From contig PAPI01000014.1 of NCBI GenBank assembly GCA_002708845.1, forward strand, positions 25,507-89,506: DNA of 64,000 nt, given 5' to 3'. Positions 37,314 through 46,653 of the stretch are shown piece by piece (within the stretch, counting starts at the first letter, position 1; the number at the start of each line of letters is the position of its first letter). A program made the position numbers and the translations under genes. Below the pieces are notes generated by a model. That model had not been told where the DNA came from. It saw only the letters and a program-made list of their open reading frames with translations, and did no database searches. The stretch is from Leeuwenhoekiella sp. (GTDB lineage: Bacteria > Bacteroidota > Bacteroidia > Flavobacteriales > Flavobacteriaceae).

Positions 37314-37670
37314 ATGGGAATATTACTTATACCTTTGATATTTATTCTTTTTTTGATCCATTCTAAAGTCAAATTTCGGAAGCTAAGAGAAGGGAGTAAA
37401 AAGCTACTTGCGACAGTAGTTGAATACAGGAAAGAAAGAGGACCTATGAGAAATGATTATACGCTGTTAAATTACCCTTATGTGCGAATTTCTACAGAAG
37501 ATTCGTATTATGTGAAGCAAAAACTCAAGTATGCCAACAACTGGGATAAGCCATTTGAAATAGGGCAGGAAGTAGAGGTGTTTTGGTGCGGCTCTGATTT
37601 ACTGTATTGGTATGCCTACGAAACAAGGTTCTTCAAGTATTTGCCGAGCAAGTGGAGCTTTTGGAGGTAG
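37314..37670 (+). CDS. Small DUF3592-like membrane-anchored protein
   Basis: 118 residues. One N-terminal membrane helix (GILLIPLIFILFLIH), then a basic stretch and a small beta-rich domain with LLATVVEYRKER, YPYVRISTED and IGQEVEVFWCGSDLLYW. The layout resembles DUF3592, small inner membrane proteins of unknown role whose beta domain has the TxG-V-pattern and an ...GxxVxVxY ending. No clear operon partner. Confidence 0.6.
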   Translation: MGILLIPLIFILFLIHSKVKFRKLREGSKKLLATVVEYRKERGPMRNDYTLLNYPYVRISTEDSYYVKQKLKYANNWDKPFEIGQEVEVFWCGSDLLYWYAYETRFFKYLPSKWSFWR

Positions 37671-37755
37671 AATCAGAATGAATTATAAATTCATTTATAA
37701 CTAATCTAGACCAAATATAACTTTGGGAAAATGACTTATACGAAATAGACTTGAA

Positions 37756-38250
37756 ATGAAAAGATACAGCTATTTATTAATTGTGTTTAGTGCTTTGATT
37801 TCCCTGAATTCCTGCTCCAATGATGATGAGGATTATCCTTGTTCTGAAGCCAATAGTGCTACGATGGTAATTAATGGTGAATCTAGGGAGTTTCAGGTTT
37901 TTGGAAGAGGAATTGATATTAACAGCAATGGTACGGGCTATACTTTAAGTTTTTGGCTATCCTCCCTTGAGTCAGAGTCAGAACAGGATTCATATTCCAT
38001 AGTTATTAAACTCCCCTATCAAAGAACCGGCACCGATATTATCGAAAGGTTTGGTTACGTTAAAAGAAATAAGAGTACTAGAACTGAAGAAGCTGGTGAT
38101 GTAGTTACTGAGGGTGAACTAGAAAACCGTGTATATGTGAATAAGAACACTTGTTTTAGAGCAACTTTTTCAGGGAATATAACTCAAAATGGTACTGAAC
38201 TTGTAATTACAGAGGGGAGCATAGAGCAAACCTATGATGAGCCCTTTTGA
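37756..38250 (+). CDS. Lipoprotein of unknown family
   Basis: 164 residues. Signal peptide with lipobox LNSC at 18-21, followed by SNDDEDY, an acid-rich tether that in Bacteroidetes can direct surface export. The mature part is beta-rich and has a conserved-looking block ATMVINGESREFQVFGRG. I do not recognise a family. It stands alone between the DUF3592-like and 412-residue genes. Confidence 0.7.
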   Translation: MKRYSYLLIVFSALISLNSCSNDDEDYPCSEANSATMVINGESREFQVFGRGIDINSNGTGYTLSFWLSSLESESEQDSYSIVIKLPYQRTGTDIIERFGYVKRNKSTRTEEAGDVVTEGELENRVYVNKNTCFRATFSGNITQNGTELVITEGSIEQTYDEPF

Positions 38251-38469
38251 TTTTATAGAGAGATAAGGAGGTAAAACACATTCTTTATTAAATTCCTTTC
38301 GGATTTAGCCTTCTTAGTCTTTATAGCAAAAAGTAATAAAACAAGCTTATGGAAGGGAATTTAACCTTATTTTTCAGGCAACTATTTTTTCAGTATTTTT
38401 CTAGTAACCAGTGTATTCGGGTTTTGGTTTATTTAAACCAATATCGTGATTGCCTGAATTTTTAAAATC

Positions 38470-39708
38470 ATGCGTATACCTTTTTATTTGTGGTGTTTAA
38501 TTTTTATACTATTCAGCAGCTTCGCGCCGGTATCTGCGACTTCAAAAATAAATCCTGAAGTAATTAAGAGAAAAAGTGTTTTGGCCCTTATGGTAGATAA
38601 AGTGGCACAAAACTATTTTCAGGCTACAGAAGCGCTTGGGCAGGATATTCCAGACTTTGATTCCAGCAGGGTAAAGTTGTTGCTTGAAGGAATGCATCAG
38701 GCTACCGAACAGATGGTTACCCTAACGGCAGAACAGGAATGGCAAGAACGGATTTTTAGGGAGAATTCAACTTTTCACGAAATCAGACAGCTCACTTTAC
38801 TTAATTTAAATAGGGCAAAGCAAAATTTAATTAATGCCGAAACTAAAACGTCTACTGCTAGTTTTACAAAATTTATTACAATCCTCGATGCCGCACGGAG
38901 TTTTTGCGATCAGCTTATGGTTATAGACGGTAAGCTTGAACGAGTAGCTGCATCAAGAAAATGGACGGTTACTGTAGAAAAAAGTACCGCCGAAAAATTC
39001 GAGGAAAGTATGGGAGCAGACAATATTACAATGTCGCAGTGGCTTGGCGTTATGGAATGGGGAGGGGATAAAACCGCTACGGAAGATTTGAGGGAGATGG
39101 GAAGGAAAAATCAGGCGTTTTTATTAGAACTCAAAAAGAAAGAACGAGCATTAATAAAAACCGGAGCTGTTGAACAAGTTCAAGTATATACAGATACTGT
39201 TGATGGAGTTGTTTACAGGTATGCTGACTTCCCTCCACAAAAATGGTCGTTCATTTATACGCCTGATAGAGATTTGGTCAAAGGCCTCGTAAGTTGGCTG
39301 GTATATATTAATTCCGGTAATTCGGTTAAATTAAGCGATGTCCTTAGCCTGGGCTTGAGTAATGCATTGTTTGATCCTAATGTGTACCGTATTCTGGAAA
39401 CAAGCGAGAATTCCCGACTTATCACTGATACAGATGGGAATCAGGTAAGGCTTATACTTTCAGGCGAACTAGTAGAAACTTTAAATCTTTCCAAGCTACA
39501 CCTCAAAAGGGTTACTATTGAGGACGATCAGATTATTTATTTCGGTAACTATAAGGAAGCAGACGAGACTCCAGAGGGGCTTCAACCCGTACTGAGCATA
39601 CAACCTGTTCAGGGTGATTTATTCAGGAGTATAAAAATGGAGATTGAACGACTCCGCCTTAATCCCGGGGAGTACCATCCCTCAAATTTGCGATTAAACA
39701 CCTATTAG
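38470..39708 (+). CDS. Secreted protein of unknown family
   Basis: 412 residues with a signal peptide (hydrophobic 5-20, cut near VSATS). The first half (about 30-230) is helical with many charged residues, like a four-helix bundle (VKLLLEGMHQATEQMVTLTA, SFTKFITILDAARSFCDQL). The second half is mixed and beta-rich with QKWSFIYTPDRDLVKGLV and KLHLKRVTIEDDQIIYFGNY. No known motif was found. A 219-base gap without clear signals precedes it, and it is followed by the AraC regulator after 109 bases. Confidence 0.7.
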   Translation: MRIPFYLWCLIFILFSSFAPVSATSKINPEVIKRKSVLALMVDKVAQNYFQATEALGQDIPDFDSSRVKLLLEGMHQATEQMVTLTAEQEWQERIFRENSTFHEIRQLTLLNLNRAKQNLINAETKTSTASFTKFITILDAARSFCDQLMVIDGKLERVAASRKWTVTVEKSTAEKFEESMGADNITMSQWLGVMEWGGDKTATEDLREMGRKNQAFLLELKKKERALIKTGAVEQVQVYTDTVDGVVYRYADFPPQKWSFIYTPDRDLVKGLVSWLVYINSGNSVKLSDVLSLGLSNALFDPNVYRILETSENSRLITDTDGNQVRLILSGELVETLNLSKLHLKRVTIEDDQIIYFGNYKEADETPEGLQPVLSIQPVQGDLFRSIKMEIERLRLNPGEYHPSNLRLNTY

Positions 39709-39817
39709 AGCTATATTGACGTGTAAAAAATCTCAAGTGCTTAAGGTCTAAACAGGTATCTTTATAAAATGCATTCTATTTTTTTATCTAGAGATTTTGG
39801 TCACAAAGCATACCTGA

Positions 39818-40999
39818 ATGAATTTTGATGAAATCTTATTTTTTGATTTTAATCAAAAGAGTTCTGCCCTTTTGATTTTCTTTTTTAATGCTATGCTGTT
39901 TTCGGTTTTACTGCTTAAACGCGGGATTAATGAAGAGCAGCAAGACAGCAAATGGCTGGCGGCTTTTCTATTTTTGTGCGGTTTATATGTATGCCCGTTT
40001 ATGTTAGGCTATGCGGGTTGGTATTCGGTCACCAGCTACCGGGAGTTTATGTTTTTTATGCCTTTTCAGCAGCTTTTTCTGCTGGGGCCCGTACTCTATT
40101 TCTACGTGAGTAGCCTTTTAGACAGAAACTTTCGTATTAAAAAAGTTCAGCTGTGGCATTTTCTTCCGGCCCTGCTGTATTTGATTTATAGCCTTGTCGT
40201 ATTTGTTGCCGATAAGTTTATTCTAGATCGGTTTTATTTCTATGCTGACGAAAGGGATAAGGACCTGGTTTTTTGGTATCAGATGAGCGGTTTACTATCT
40301 ATGTTAGGGTATTTGGGACTCTGTCTATATCGATATAAAACCTATCGGAAAGATTTGGAACAGGAAGTCAGTTATGCCGAAGAAGTGTCTTTTAAATGGA
40401 TCAAAAACTTCCTGCTCGCATTGAGCCTGATCCTATTTTTACGAATACTGTTCTTCATTTTAAACCCCGAATGGGCTGAGTTTGGCCGTAAATATTGGTA
40501 CTATCTCAGCTTTTCAGCAATAGCGATGTACATTATTGTAGAAGGTTATACCCACGCTTTGAAGGTGCGGCTTCCGCAACGTCTGGTTCCCGATGTCGGG
40601 ATTAACCCTGTAGAAATTCCAGCTTCAGAAAGAGATATGCCGGCATCTGCGGAAGAGTTGCAAGTCCTCAAAGACCAGATCGAAAGCTTAATACGTGAAC
40701 GGCAATTACATACCAATCCGCGGCTTACGCTGAGCGATCTCGCCCATGAACTCAATACCAATCGCAACCGCATTTCAGAAGTCATCAATCAGGGATTCGG
40801 TCTTAATTTTAACGAGTATATCAATACCAGGCGTATTGAAACCGTTGTCAAGATGCTAAAAGATGGCAAACACCATCAAACAACACTTCTAGGAATCGCC
40901 TTAGATTGTGGTTTTAATTCTAAAAGTACCTTTAACCGGGCTTTTAAAAAGCATACGGGACTAACTCCACAACAATTTATATCAAAAAACAGGCTGTAA
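39818..40999 (+). CDS. Membrane-anchored AraC-family regulator
   Basis: 393 residues. Seven or so hydrophobic segments fill residues 15-255 (LIFFFNAMLFSVLLL, WLAAFLFLCGLYVCPFMLGY and others). The C-terminal 100 residues are an AraC/XylS double HTH: LTLSDLAHELNTNRNRISEV and LLGIALDCGFNSKSTFNRAF, then KHTGLTPQQFI. This class is common in Flavobacteriaceae, where the membrane part probably senses a signal and the tethered HTH binds DNA. It is upstream of, and on the same strand as, the serine hydrolases, which may be its targets. Confidence 0.9.
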   Translation: MNFDEILFFDFNQKSSALLIFFFNAMLFSVLLLKRGINEEQQDSKWLAAFLFLCGLYVCPFMLGYAGWYSVTSYREFMFFMPFQQLFLLGPVLYFYVSSLLDRNFRIKKVQLWHFLPALLYLIYSLVVFVADKFILDRFYFYADERDKDLVFWYQMSGLLSMLGYLGLCLYRYKTYRKDLEQEVSYAEEVSFKWIKNFLLALSLILFLRILFFILNPEWAEFGRKYWYYLSFSAIAMYIIVEGYTHALKVRLPQRLVPDVGINPVEIPASERDMPASAEELQVLKDQIESLIRERQLHTNPRLTLSDLAHELNTNRNRISEVINQGFGLNFNEYINTRRIETVVKMLKDGKHHQTTLLGIALDCGFNSKSTFNRAFKKHTGLTPQQFISKNRL

Positions 41000-41055
41000 A
41001 CAGGTGTCAAATGGTCATTTGAAGCGACGGCCACGCGATAAAGCTGCAATTTTGG

Positions 41056-42720
41056 ATGCATAAATTAAAACCTATGCGAATTCTTTTCATACTGATTTAT
41101 CTCCTTATAAGTACTCCTCTTTTGGGGCAACTGAGTTTGACGCCGCAACAAAAATTAAGTCTGGATAGTATTATAGCTCTGGATGTTCCTGAAAATGCTC
41201 CAGGTGTGGCGACTGCTTTAATTGCTGACGGAGACGTGATATACCAAAAGTATTCGGGCTATGAAAATCTTAAAAAGGAAACGCGTATCGATGCGCATTC
41301 GCGCTTTAATGTGGCCTCAAATGCCAAGCAGTTTACGGCCCTGGCTATTTTGGTTTTAGAAGAACAGGGCAAACTCAAACTAGCCGACGACATCAGAACG
41401 TATCTACCTGAATTATATCAGGCTCTTAAAACGCCTATTTACATCGTGCACCTGATACAGCATACCAGCGGAATTCGGGATGTGTATGATTTGTGGTCGC
41501 TTCAGGGCATTACCTGGTGGAAGCAGACTTATGATAATCAGGATGTACTCGATCTCCTTGCTAATCAGCAGGGTTTAAATTTTTCACCGGGTGTGCAGTA
41601 CGCGTACAGCAATTCAAACTATATTTTGCTGGCTGAGATTATTGCAAGAGTTTCGGGCACTTCTTTTATTGAATTTACCAACCAGCTCTTTACAGATTTG
41701 AATATGCCCAACACTTCTTTTGAGAATGATTTTACGAGGATAAAAAACCCTGTGGCGAGAGCCTACTTTAATTTTGATACCTGGTCTACTTATGACTGGA
41801 AATGGAATGCTGTTGGTGACGGAAATTTATTTTCAACCCTAGCCGATCAGATCGAATGGGAAAAAACGGTTCAGGGTTATGGTCATCCTGCCGTCTCGCG
41901 GGAACTCATTAAAAAAAGCCAGCAACTGCACGCGGCTAATGAAAACCTGAAATACGGCTATGGTCTTGAGTTTGATACCTACCGCGGAAAGCCTTATCGT
42001 TTTCACGAGGGATCAACCGGTGCCTGGAAGGCAACGGTAGTGCGTTTTGAAAACCCGAAACTGGCGGTGGTAACCCTTACCAATAGCGGAAAGGTGATTC
42101 CGGCGATGATGACCCGGCAATTTGTGGATGTGGTATTGAAGTTGGAAAATGAGGCAACTGACTTTCAAACGGCTCCCGAGCATACGGGGAATTATGTTTC
42201 TGTAGCTGAAGTTCTAGGAAGGTACCTCACACCGGGTAATTACGTGTATGAATTTTTAGAAGGCGATTCCGGCAACCTGATTTTAAACCGATTAGATCGC
42301 GGAGCGGTAGTACTTGAGCGCGAGTCGGCTAATGTATTTCATCAAAAGTATGACCCCGCTTTTAAACAGGAATTTACAAAAACCGAAACCGGAGAAATGG
42401 AGGTCACGGCATATTATACCACACACGCACCTTACAGTCTTACCCGCCCCGAAGCAGACTGGGAAAATTATGACTATAAAAAGCTTGATGGGACCTATGT
42501 CAATTCAGAAACCGGGGTGAAATTGGAGCTGGAGTATGTTACAGACCAAACCTATTTGGTTTATAGAGACGGCAAAAAGAGCCAGGGATTTTTAGTCACT
42601 CTGGGTAAATTACTGGTGGGGAACTACGCAGTTACTTTCACGGAAGAACAGAAAGAGGTTGGGACTATTTATCTTTCAGCAGATCGTATACAAATGGTGA
42701 AGTTTGATCGGCAGGATTGA
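41056..42720 (+). CDS. Secreted serine hydrolase, beta-lactamase/class C PBP fold
   Basis: 554 residues; signal peptide cut near LLGQ. ATG 41074 (MRILF) is an alternative start that gives a more usual signal. The active-site motifs are Ser88-x-x-Lys91 (SNAK), Tyr184-Ser-Asn (YSNSNY) and HEG at 317-319 in place of KTG. It belongs to the class C beta-lactamase-like family, which includes D-aminopeptidases, esterases and carboxypeptidases. Residues after about 370 form an extra beta-rich lipocalin-like domain. The missing KTG makes true beta-lactam resistance unlikely. Confidence 0.88.
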   Translation: MHKLKPMRILFILIYLLISTPLLGQLSLTPQQKLSLDSIIALDVPENAPGVATALIADGDVIYQKYSGYENLKKETRIDAHSRFNVASNAKQFTALAILVLEEQGKLKLADDIRTYLPELYQALKTPIYIVHLIQHTSGIRDVYDLWSLQGITWWKQTYDNQDVLDLLANQQGLNFSPGVQYAYSNSNYILLAEIIARVSGTSFIEFTNQLFTDLNMPNTSFENDFTRIKNPVARAYFNFDTWSTYDWKWNAVGDGNLFSTLADQIEWEKTVQGYGHPAVSRELIKKSQQLHAANENLKYGYGLEFDTYRGKPYRFHEGSTGAWKATVVRFENPKLAVVTLTNSGKVIPAMMTRQFVDVVLKLENEATDFQTAPEHTGNYVSVAEVLGRYLTPGNYVYEFLEGDSGNLILNRLDRGAVVLERESANVFHQKYDPAFKQEFTKTETGEMEVTAYYTTHAPYSLTRPEADWENYDYKKLDGTYVNSETGVKLELEYVTDQTYLVYRDGKKSQGFLVTLGKLLVGNYAVTFTEEQKEVGTIYLSADRIQMVKFDRQD

Positions 42721-42803
42721 GTTATTTAAACCGGAAAGCTGTAACAAAACCAATCTTGCTGGGTTTTTAGTTAGGAATAACTCGTTCTAAATTTTAATAA
42801 GCT

Positions 42804-43871
42804 ATGAAAATAATAGGTTTACTTTTAGCCATGTTCATCAGTCCAATAGCTCTGGCTCAGGATCAGCGTTTTTCAGAATTGCTTGATTTTTATCAACGCG
42901 AAAAGCAGTTTAATGGTGTGGTGCTGGTAGCAACAAATGGGTCAGTTGATTTTTTAGCTGCAGCGGGGCAGGCAAACCGAGCGAGCAATACAGCTATATT
43001 TACCGACTCCAAATTTAAAATTGCTTCGGTATCTAAAGTCTTTACTGCAATTTTGATACTCAAGCTGATAGAGGAAAAGAAGCTCATGCTTTACCAAACT
43101 TTGGGAGAAATCCTGCCAGAATACAAAGGCAGTGGCAAAGATCAGATTAGCATTCACAATCTGTTAACCTATTCCTCGGGCATAGATAACCAACTCGACC
43201 GAGCGGGATTGATCCCATACCAGAACTGGAGAACACTTGATGCGTTTATCGAAGCCTATTGTTCCGGAGATTTGGTTTATGTCCCTGGAACAAAGTCAGA
43301 ATATGGCAATACAGAGTATATTTTGCTTCATAAAATAATTGAGAAACTGTCAGGAACAGATTATGAGAACTACCTGGACGAAATAATTCTTAAACCGCTG
43401 GGTTTAAAAAATACGCAAGTCACCAAAGCCCGGGATATTAATCCGGATCTGGTTCAGAGCTATACGTATGAGCTGGCAGATCAAAGCTTTTATAATGATG
43501 AGCCCTATTATCCCGAGCTCTATTTTGGTTCTGCATCACTCTATTCAACTGCGGAAGATTTATTGAGACTGGATCAGGCCCTTTTCAATTCAGAAATTCT
43601 AAATCCGGAAACCACAGCGATGCTGTTGAAAATTCATCCGGAATTGGGAAACACGGCATATGGTCTTTGGGGTTCTGGCGGCTGGGGTACTTTTGATGAA
43701 CCATTTTATTACAGAACCGGGGGAATTTTAGGTTCCACCGCAAACTGGATTCACACTACCGAAAAAGGAAAAACAATTATCGTACTTAGCAATACCAATG
43801 CAAGTAAATTATATGCGTTTTCTGAGCAATTGTACCGGGTAAGTACCGGTAAAGAGTGGATCAAAGAGTAG
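42804..43871 (+). CDS. Secreted serine hydrolase, beta-lactamase/class C PBP fold
   Basis: 355 residues; signal peptide cut after IALAQ. Ser75-x-x-Lys78 (SVSK), Tyr167-Gly-Asn (YGNTEY) and the third motif RTGGILGS near the C-terminus. It is not a recent duplicate of the gene at 41056: the active-site blocks match only in pattern and this one lacks the C-terminal extra domain. Role is likely peptidase or esterase on cell-wall or dietary peptides; substrate unknown. Confidence 0.88.
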   Translation: MKIIGLLLAMFISPIALAQDQRFSELLDFYQREKQFNGVVLVATNGSVDFLAAAGQANRASNTAIFTDSKFKIASVSKVFTAILILKLIEEKKLMLYQTLGEILPEYKGSGKDQISIHNLLTYSSGIDNQLDRAGLIPYQNWRTLDAFIEAYCSGDLVYVPGTKSEYGNTEYILLHKIIEKLSGTDYENYLDEIILKPLGLKNTQVTKARDINPDLVQSYTYELADQSFYNDEPYYPELYFGSASLYSTAEDLLRLDQALFNSEILNPETTAMLLKIHPELGNTAYGLWGSGGWGTFDEPFYYRTGGILGSTANWIHTTEKGKTIIVLSNTNASKLYAFSEQLYRVSTGKEWIKE

Positions 43872-44214
43872 GGGGTTGCTGGTTTCTTAATTCCAATTTA
43901 AGATATTATCTATCGGTCAATATTTTAGCTGCATAGGGTGGGGCATATTCTTTATTGGCGATTTTAAACCTTTTAATCTACACGGGTATACGTTTTTATA
44001 GCAGGAAATTATTCAGATTTCTTTTAAGAGCAGTATGAATTAGCTTTTTTTCATCTTAAAATTATACGAAAACAAAATTTATAGTTTAAATAATTATTGC
44101 TTTGATAAAAATTTAAGTATCGAAAGTACATTTAAACTGAATTGCTGGCGTACAGCGATTTAAATTTTAATTTAACAGTGTTGTTTTTTGCTGTTAACCT
44201 CAAATCGTATTGAT
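43872..44214. other. AT-rich gene-free gap
   Basis: 343 bases between a serine hydrolase and a short unknown gene. It is strongly AT-rich. I see no coding frame, no strong hairpin and no repeat; it may hold the promoter of the short gene that follows. Confidence 0.6.
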
Positions 44215-44613
44215 ATGTATCTGCATTATTTTGGAAAACAAAGTTTTACGAATCGAGCTGTAAATAAAGCGAATCGTATACTTATAAGTTCGTTTTATCA
44301 AAATGAAATTGAAAAGCATTTGGATTTTATAGATGCGGCCTATTTCATACAGGAATTAAAATCTAATGAACCAAAACCTATTCAGGTGATTAGCACTTGG
44401 GCTCCTTTTCGAACCAAAAAGGAAACATTTCCCATGCAGGCTGATGCAATTTCTATAAACCGCAGTCAGATTAGAAATTCCAGAAGCCTGTTGATTATTA
44501 AATTATTACAGGATTATACCTGCATACGACTAAACTTATTAAATTCCAGTCAAAATGAAGAACGTGAACGTGTGCATAAGATCATAGAAAAACTCGCTAA
44601 ATCTTATCTTTAA
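44215..44613 (+). CDS. Short cytoplasmic protein of unknown family
   Basis: 132 residues from ATG 44215 (MYLHYFGKQ); a TTG at 44188 would add nine residues of no clear character. No signal or membrane segment. It is rich in Asn, Lys and Ile, mostly helical by eye, with IQVISTWAPFRTKKETFPMQ as a possible strand-turn region. I recognise no motif. It sits at the edge of a decaying duplicated region, so it may be a young or mobile-derived gene. Confidence 0.5.
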   Translation: MYLHYFGKQSFTNRAVNKANRILISSFYQNEIEKHLDFIDAAYFIQELKSNEPKPIQVISTWAPFRTKKETFPMQADAISINRSQIRNSRSLLIIKLLQDYTCIRLNLLNSSQNEERERVHKIIEKLAKSYL

Positions 44614-44732
44614 GCTAATTCAGAGATTTTCAGGTTTAGGAGATGTTCTCTTTCTCTTACTACACAGGCCAATGCGAGGGAATTGAAATTTGATTAACCA
44701 TCATCTTAACAAAACCAGGTCTTATTGGCGAA

Positions 44733-45012
44733 CAAATGAGGAAGGTTTATTCTGATGAATGGGTACGTATTTTTTAATTATATATTCGGTCACGGCTTTT
44801 AAGGTTTTTCCGTTTACAGGGTGGAGTCCAGGGGCAGTATAATACTCAATTTCTCCATTTTCATTCTTATAATACTACAATAATGGCTTTTGATTTTGTT
44901 CAAAAAAGGAGTTCGTGATATCTACATCTACACGTCTAAAGTTCTCAAACTTTTTTGATCATTCGGCTCAATAGCAATACCATATTCAGAATAAATAAGA
45001 ACCTGCCGAGCA
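44733..45012 (-). pseudogene. Rotted partial copy of the membrane-anchored regulator at 46654-47445
   Basis: This stretch matches 46667 to about 46945 closely at DNA level (long identical runs such as the one around GGCTTTTAAGGTTTTTCCGT), and covers only the C-terminal extracytoplasmic part. The frame is broken: the Trp codon of the LLWYYK motif is TAG here, and small insertions and deletions shift the frame elsewhere. It ends at a small palindrome ACCTGCCGAGCAGGT (45002-45016) just before the stop of the next gene. Confidence 0.88.
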
Positions 45013-45024
45013 GGTGAATTCAAA

Positions 45025-45591
45025 TTACTTACTTATAGTCATCCGTTGCTGAGGAAAAATTTGATCTGCTGGTCCTGTATCGCAGTTTGGATAAATTCGT
45101 CCAGCAACTTGTAGGAATAAGTTACCTACTGTAGGTGTAGATTTACTTATCATAAAATATATAGACCCGTTTTGTCCGCATTTTGTATCCTTACCACTAT
45201 ATGAAAAAACGTAGTTTTCATTTTCTTCCATATAACCCTGTTTAAGAGTAATAGGATTATCATCACTAAGATCATATGTACTTTCAATTATATTACCATT
45301 ATTGTCAGTTATCTTGTAATGCATTACTAATTGATCTTTCTTTATGGCTCCATTATTTACAGTTCTATTGGATACTTTGAATTCATAATTTTTCCCATCA
45401 GAACTACCTGTCCATGTGCCTAAAAACTTTGATAGTTTGTTATTTATATCTTTCACATATACACTTTCACTATCTACAAGATAGCCAGTGTGAAAATATT
45501 GGTAAGAATTTTCAATAGGAATTATATCTTGAGCTTTAACACCTGGGTATCCAAAGATTATTAGTAGAATTAAAATTTTATGATTTTTCAT
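45025..45591 (-). CDS. Secreted protein, flavobacterial DUF6705-like family, paralogue A
   Basis: 188 residues with a signal peptide (cut near GVKAQ). Motifs: VYVKDINNKLSKFLGTWTGS, a Gly-Trp-led first strand as in lipocalin-like folds, then alternating strands, and the end PNCDTGPADQIFPQQ. The family name is from memory and not checked. It is a clear paralogue of the next gene: the DNA of their last 70 bases is nearly the same. The duplication unit starts at the shared ATTCAAATTACTT just after each stop. Function unknown. Confidence 0.75.
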   Translation of the reverse strand: MKNHKILILLIIFGYPGVKAQDIIPIENSYQYFHTGYLVDSESVYVKDINNKLSKFLGTWTGSSDGKNYEFKVSNRTVNNGAIKKDQLVMHYKITDNNGNIIESTYDLSDDNPITLKQGYMEENENYVFSYSGKDTKCGQNGSIYFMISKSTPTVGNLFLQVAGRIYPNCDTGPADQIFPQQRMTISK

Positions 45592-45653
45592 TTATTGATA
45601 TTTTTAGAATTAGGTGTTAAAAATATTGAGGTTCAATAGGAGGGTTATTCAAA

Positions 45654-46226
45654 TTACTTATTTATAATCATCCATTGCTGAGGAAAAATTTGATCTGCTG
45701 GTCCTGTATCACAGTTTGGCCAGATTTCACCATTTACCATTAAATAAACATCAGCACTAGTTTTGATAAATTCTGAAGGATTGAAATAAAAATCCCCGCT
45801 TTGACCACACTCAGTTGACATACCGTTATAACTAAAAACATAAGAACCCAATTCGTTCATATGGCCATTTTTCATTACTAAAGGGTTATCGTCACTTAAA
45901 CCGGAAGTGCTTTCTAATACTGAGCCTTGATCATCAGTAATTGTATAATGAAGTACAAGTTCATCTTCTTTTATAGCACCAAATTTAATGGTTCTTTTAG
46001 TGACAGTGAATTCATAATTATACCCATTTGCACTTCCAGTCCAGGTTCCTAAAAATTTCTCCAGTTTATTATTTACATCTTTAACATAAACACTACTATT
46101 ATTTCCCAAATACCCCCCGCTTGTCCCAATATATTTATAACTCTCTTCAACAGGGATTATGGTCTGTGCTTCAGTGCTTGAGTAAGCAAAGAATATTATT
46201 AGTATCAAAGTGGTATACATTCTCAT
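45654..46226 (-). CDS. Secreted protein, flavobacterial DUF6705-like family, paralogue B
   Basis: 190 residues, signal peptide cut near STEAQ. Same layout as paralogue A: VYVKDVNNKLEKFLGTWTGS, DNPLVMKNGHMNELGSYVFS, and the end NCDTGPADQIFPQQW. The two lie head to tail 62 bases apart. It has a GTG/ATG-rich start region; ATG 46226 (MRMYTT) or 46220 are both possible. The pair sits between a broken gene and its rotted copy, which suggests that one larger segment was duplicated and then partly lost. Confidence 0.75.
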   Translation of the reverse strand: MRMYTTLILIIFFAYSSTEAQTIIPVEESYKYIGTSGGYLGNNSSVYVKDVNNKLEKFLGTWTGSANGYNYEFTVTKRTIKFGAIKEDELVLHYTITDDQGSVLESTSGLSDDNPLVMKNGHMNELGSYVFSYNGMSTECGQSGDFYFNPSEFIKTSADVYLMVNGEIWPNCDTGPADQIFPQQWMIINK

Positions 46227-46653
46227 TGGTTTATCTTTTATAATTAGGAGTTAAAAACTACAAGTTTTAGTGGAAGGTTATTCAAATTGAATATATCTAA
46301 GCGCTATAAAAATTATTGATTAAAAGAGGGCGATCTAGCTTAATGCGTAGAGGGATTATAGAATAAATAGCTAAATCATTAACAATATAAAACATATATT
46401 ACTAAAAGCATTTATTTATATGACTTACAAACTAAATTCTAAATAAATAAGTTATGTCGAATGCTTTCTAATGTCAAAAGATACATTGGAAGACTGGTAT
46501 TTATTGATGTTATGTAAAACAAAAAAAAACACTATAAATCATTTGATTTACAGTATTTTAAAATCTTATCCGGCAGTTTGGATAATATTCGAACTAACTT
46601 TGAAGTCCTAGTTTTGTCTCGGCTTTAGAAAATACATTTTTTATGAGTTCTAT
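46227..46653. other. Very AT-rich gap inside the duplicated patch
   Basis: 427 bases, strongly AT-rich, no open frame of note. It holds the promoter region of the DUF6705-like paralogues and the 3' end of the broken regulator gene. I see no repeat or hairpin that stands out. Confidence 0.5.

Noticed and set aside
41056-43871. The two beta-lactamase-fold proteins as antibiotic resistance genes.
   Set aside because: Third motif is HEG or RTG-like instead of KTG and there is no nearby ampR-type control; a peptidase or esterase role is more likely.
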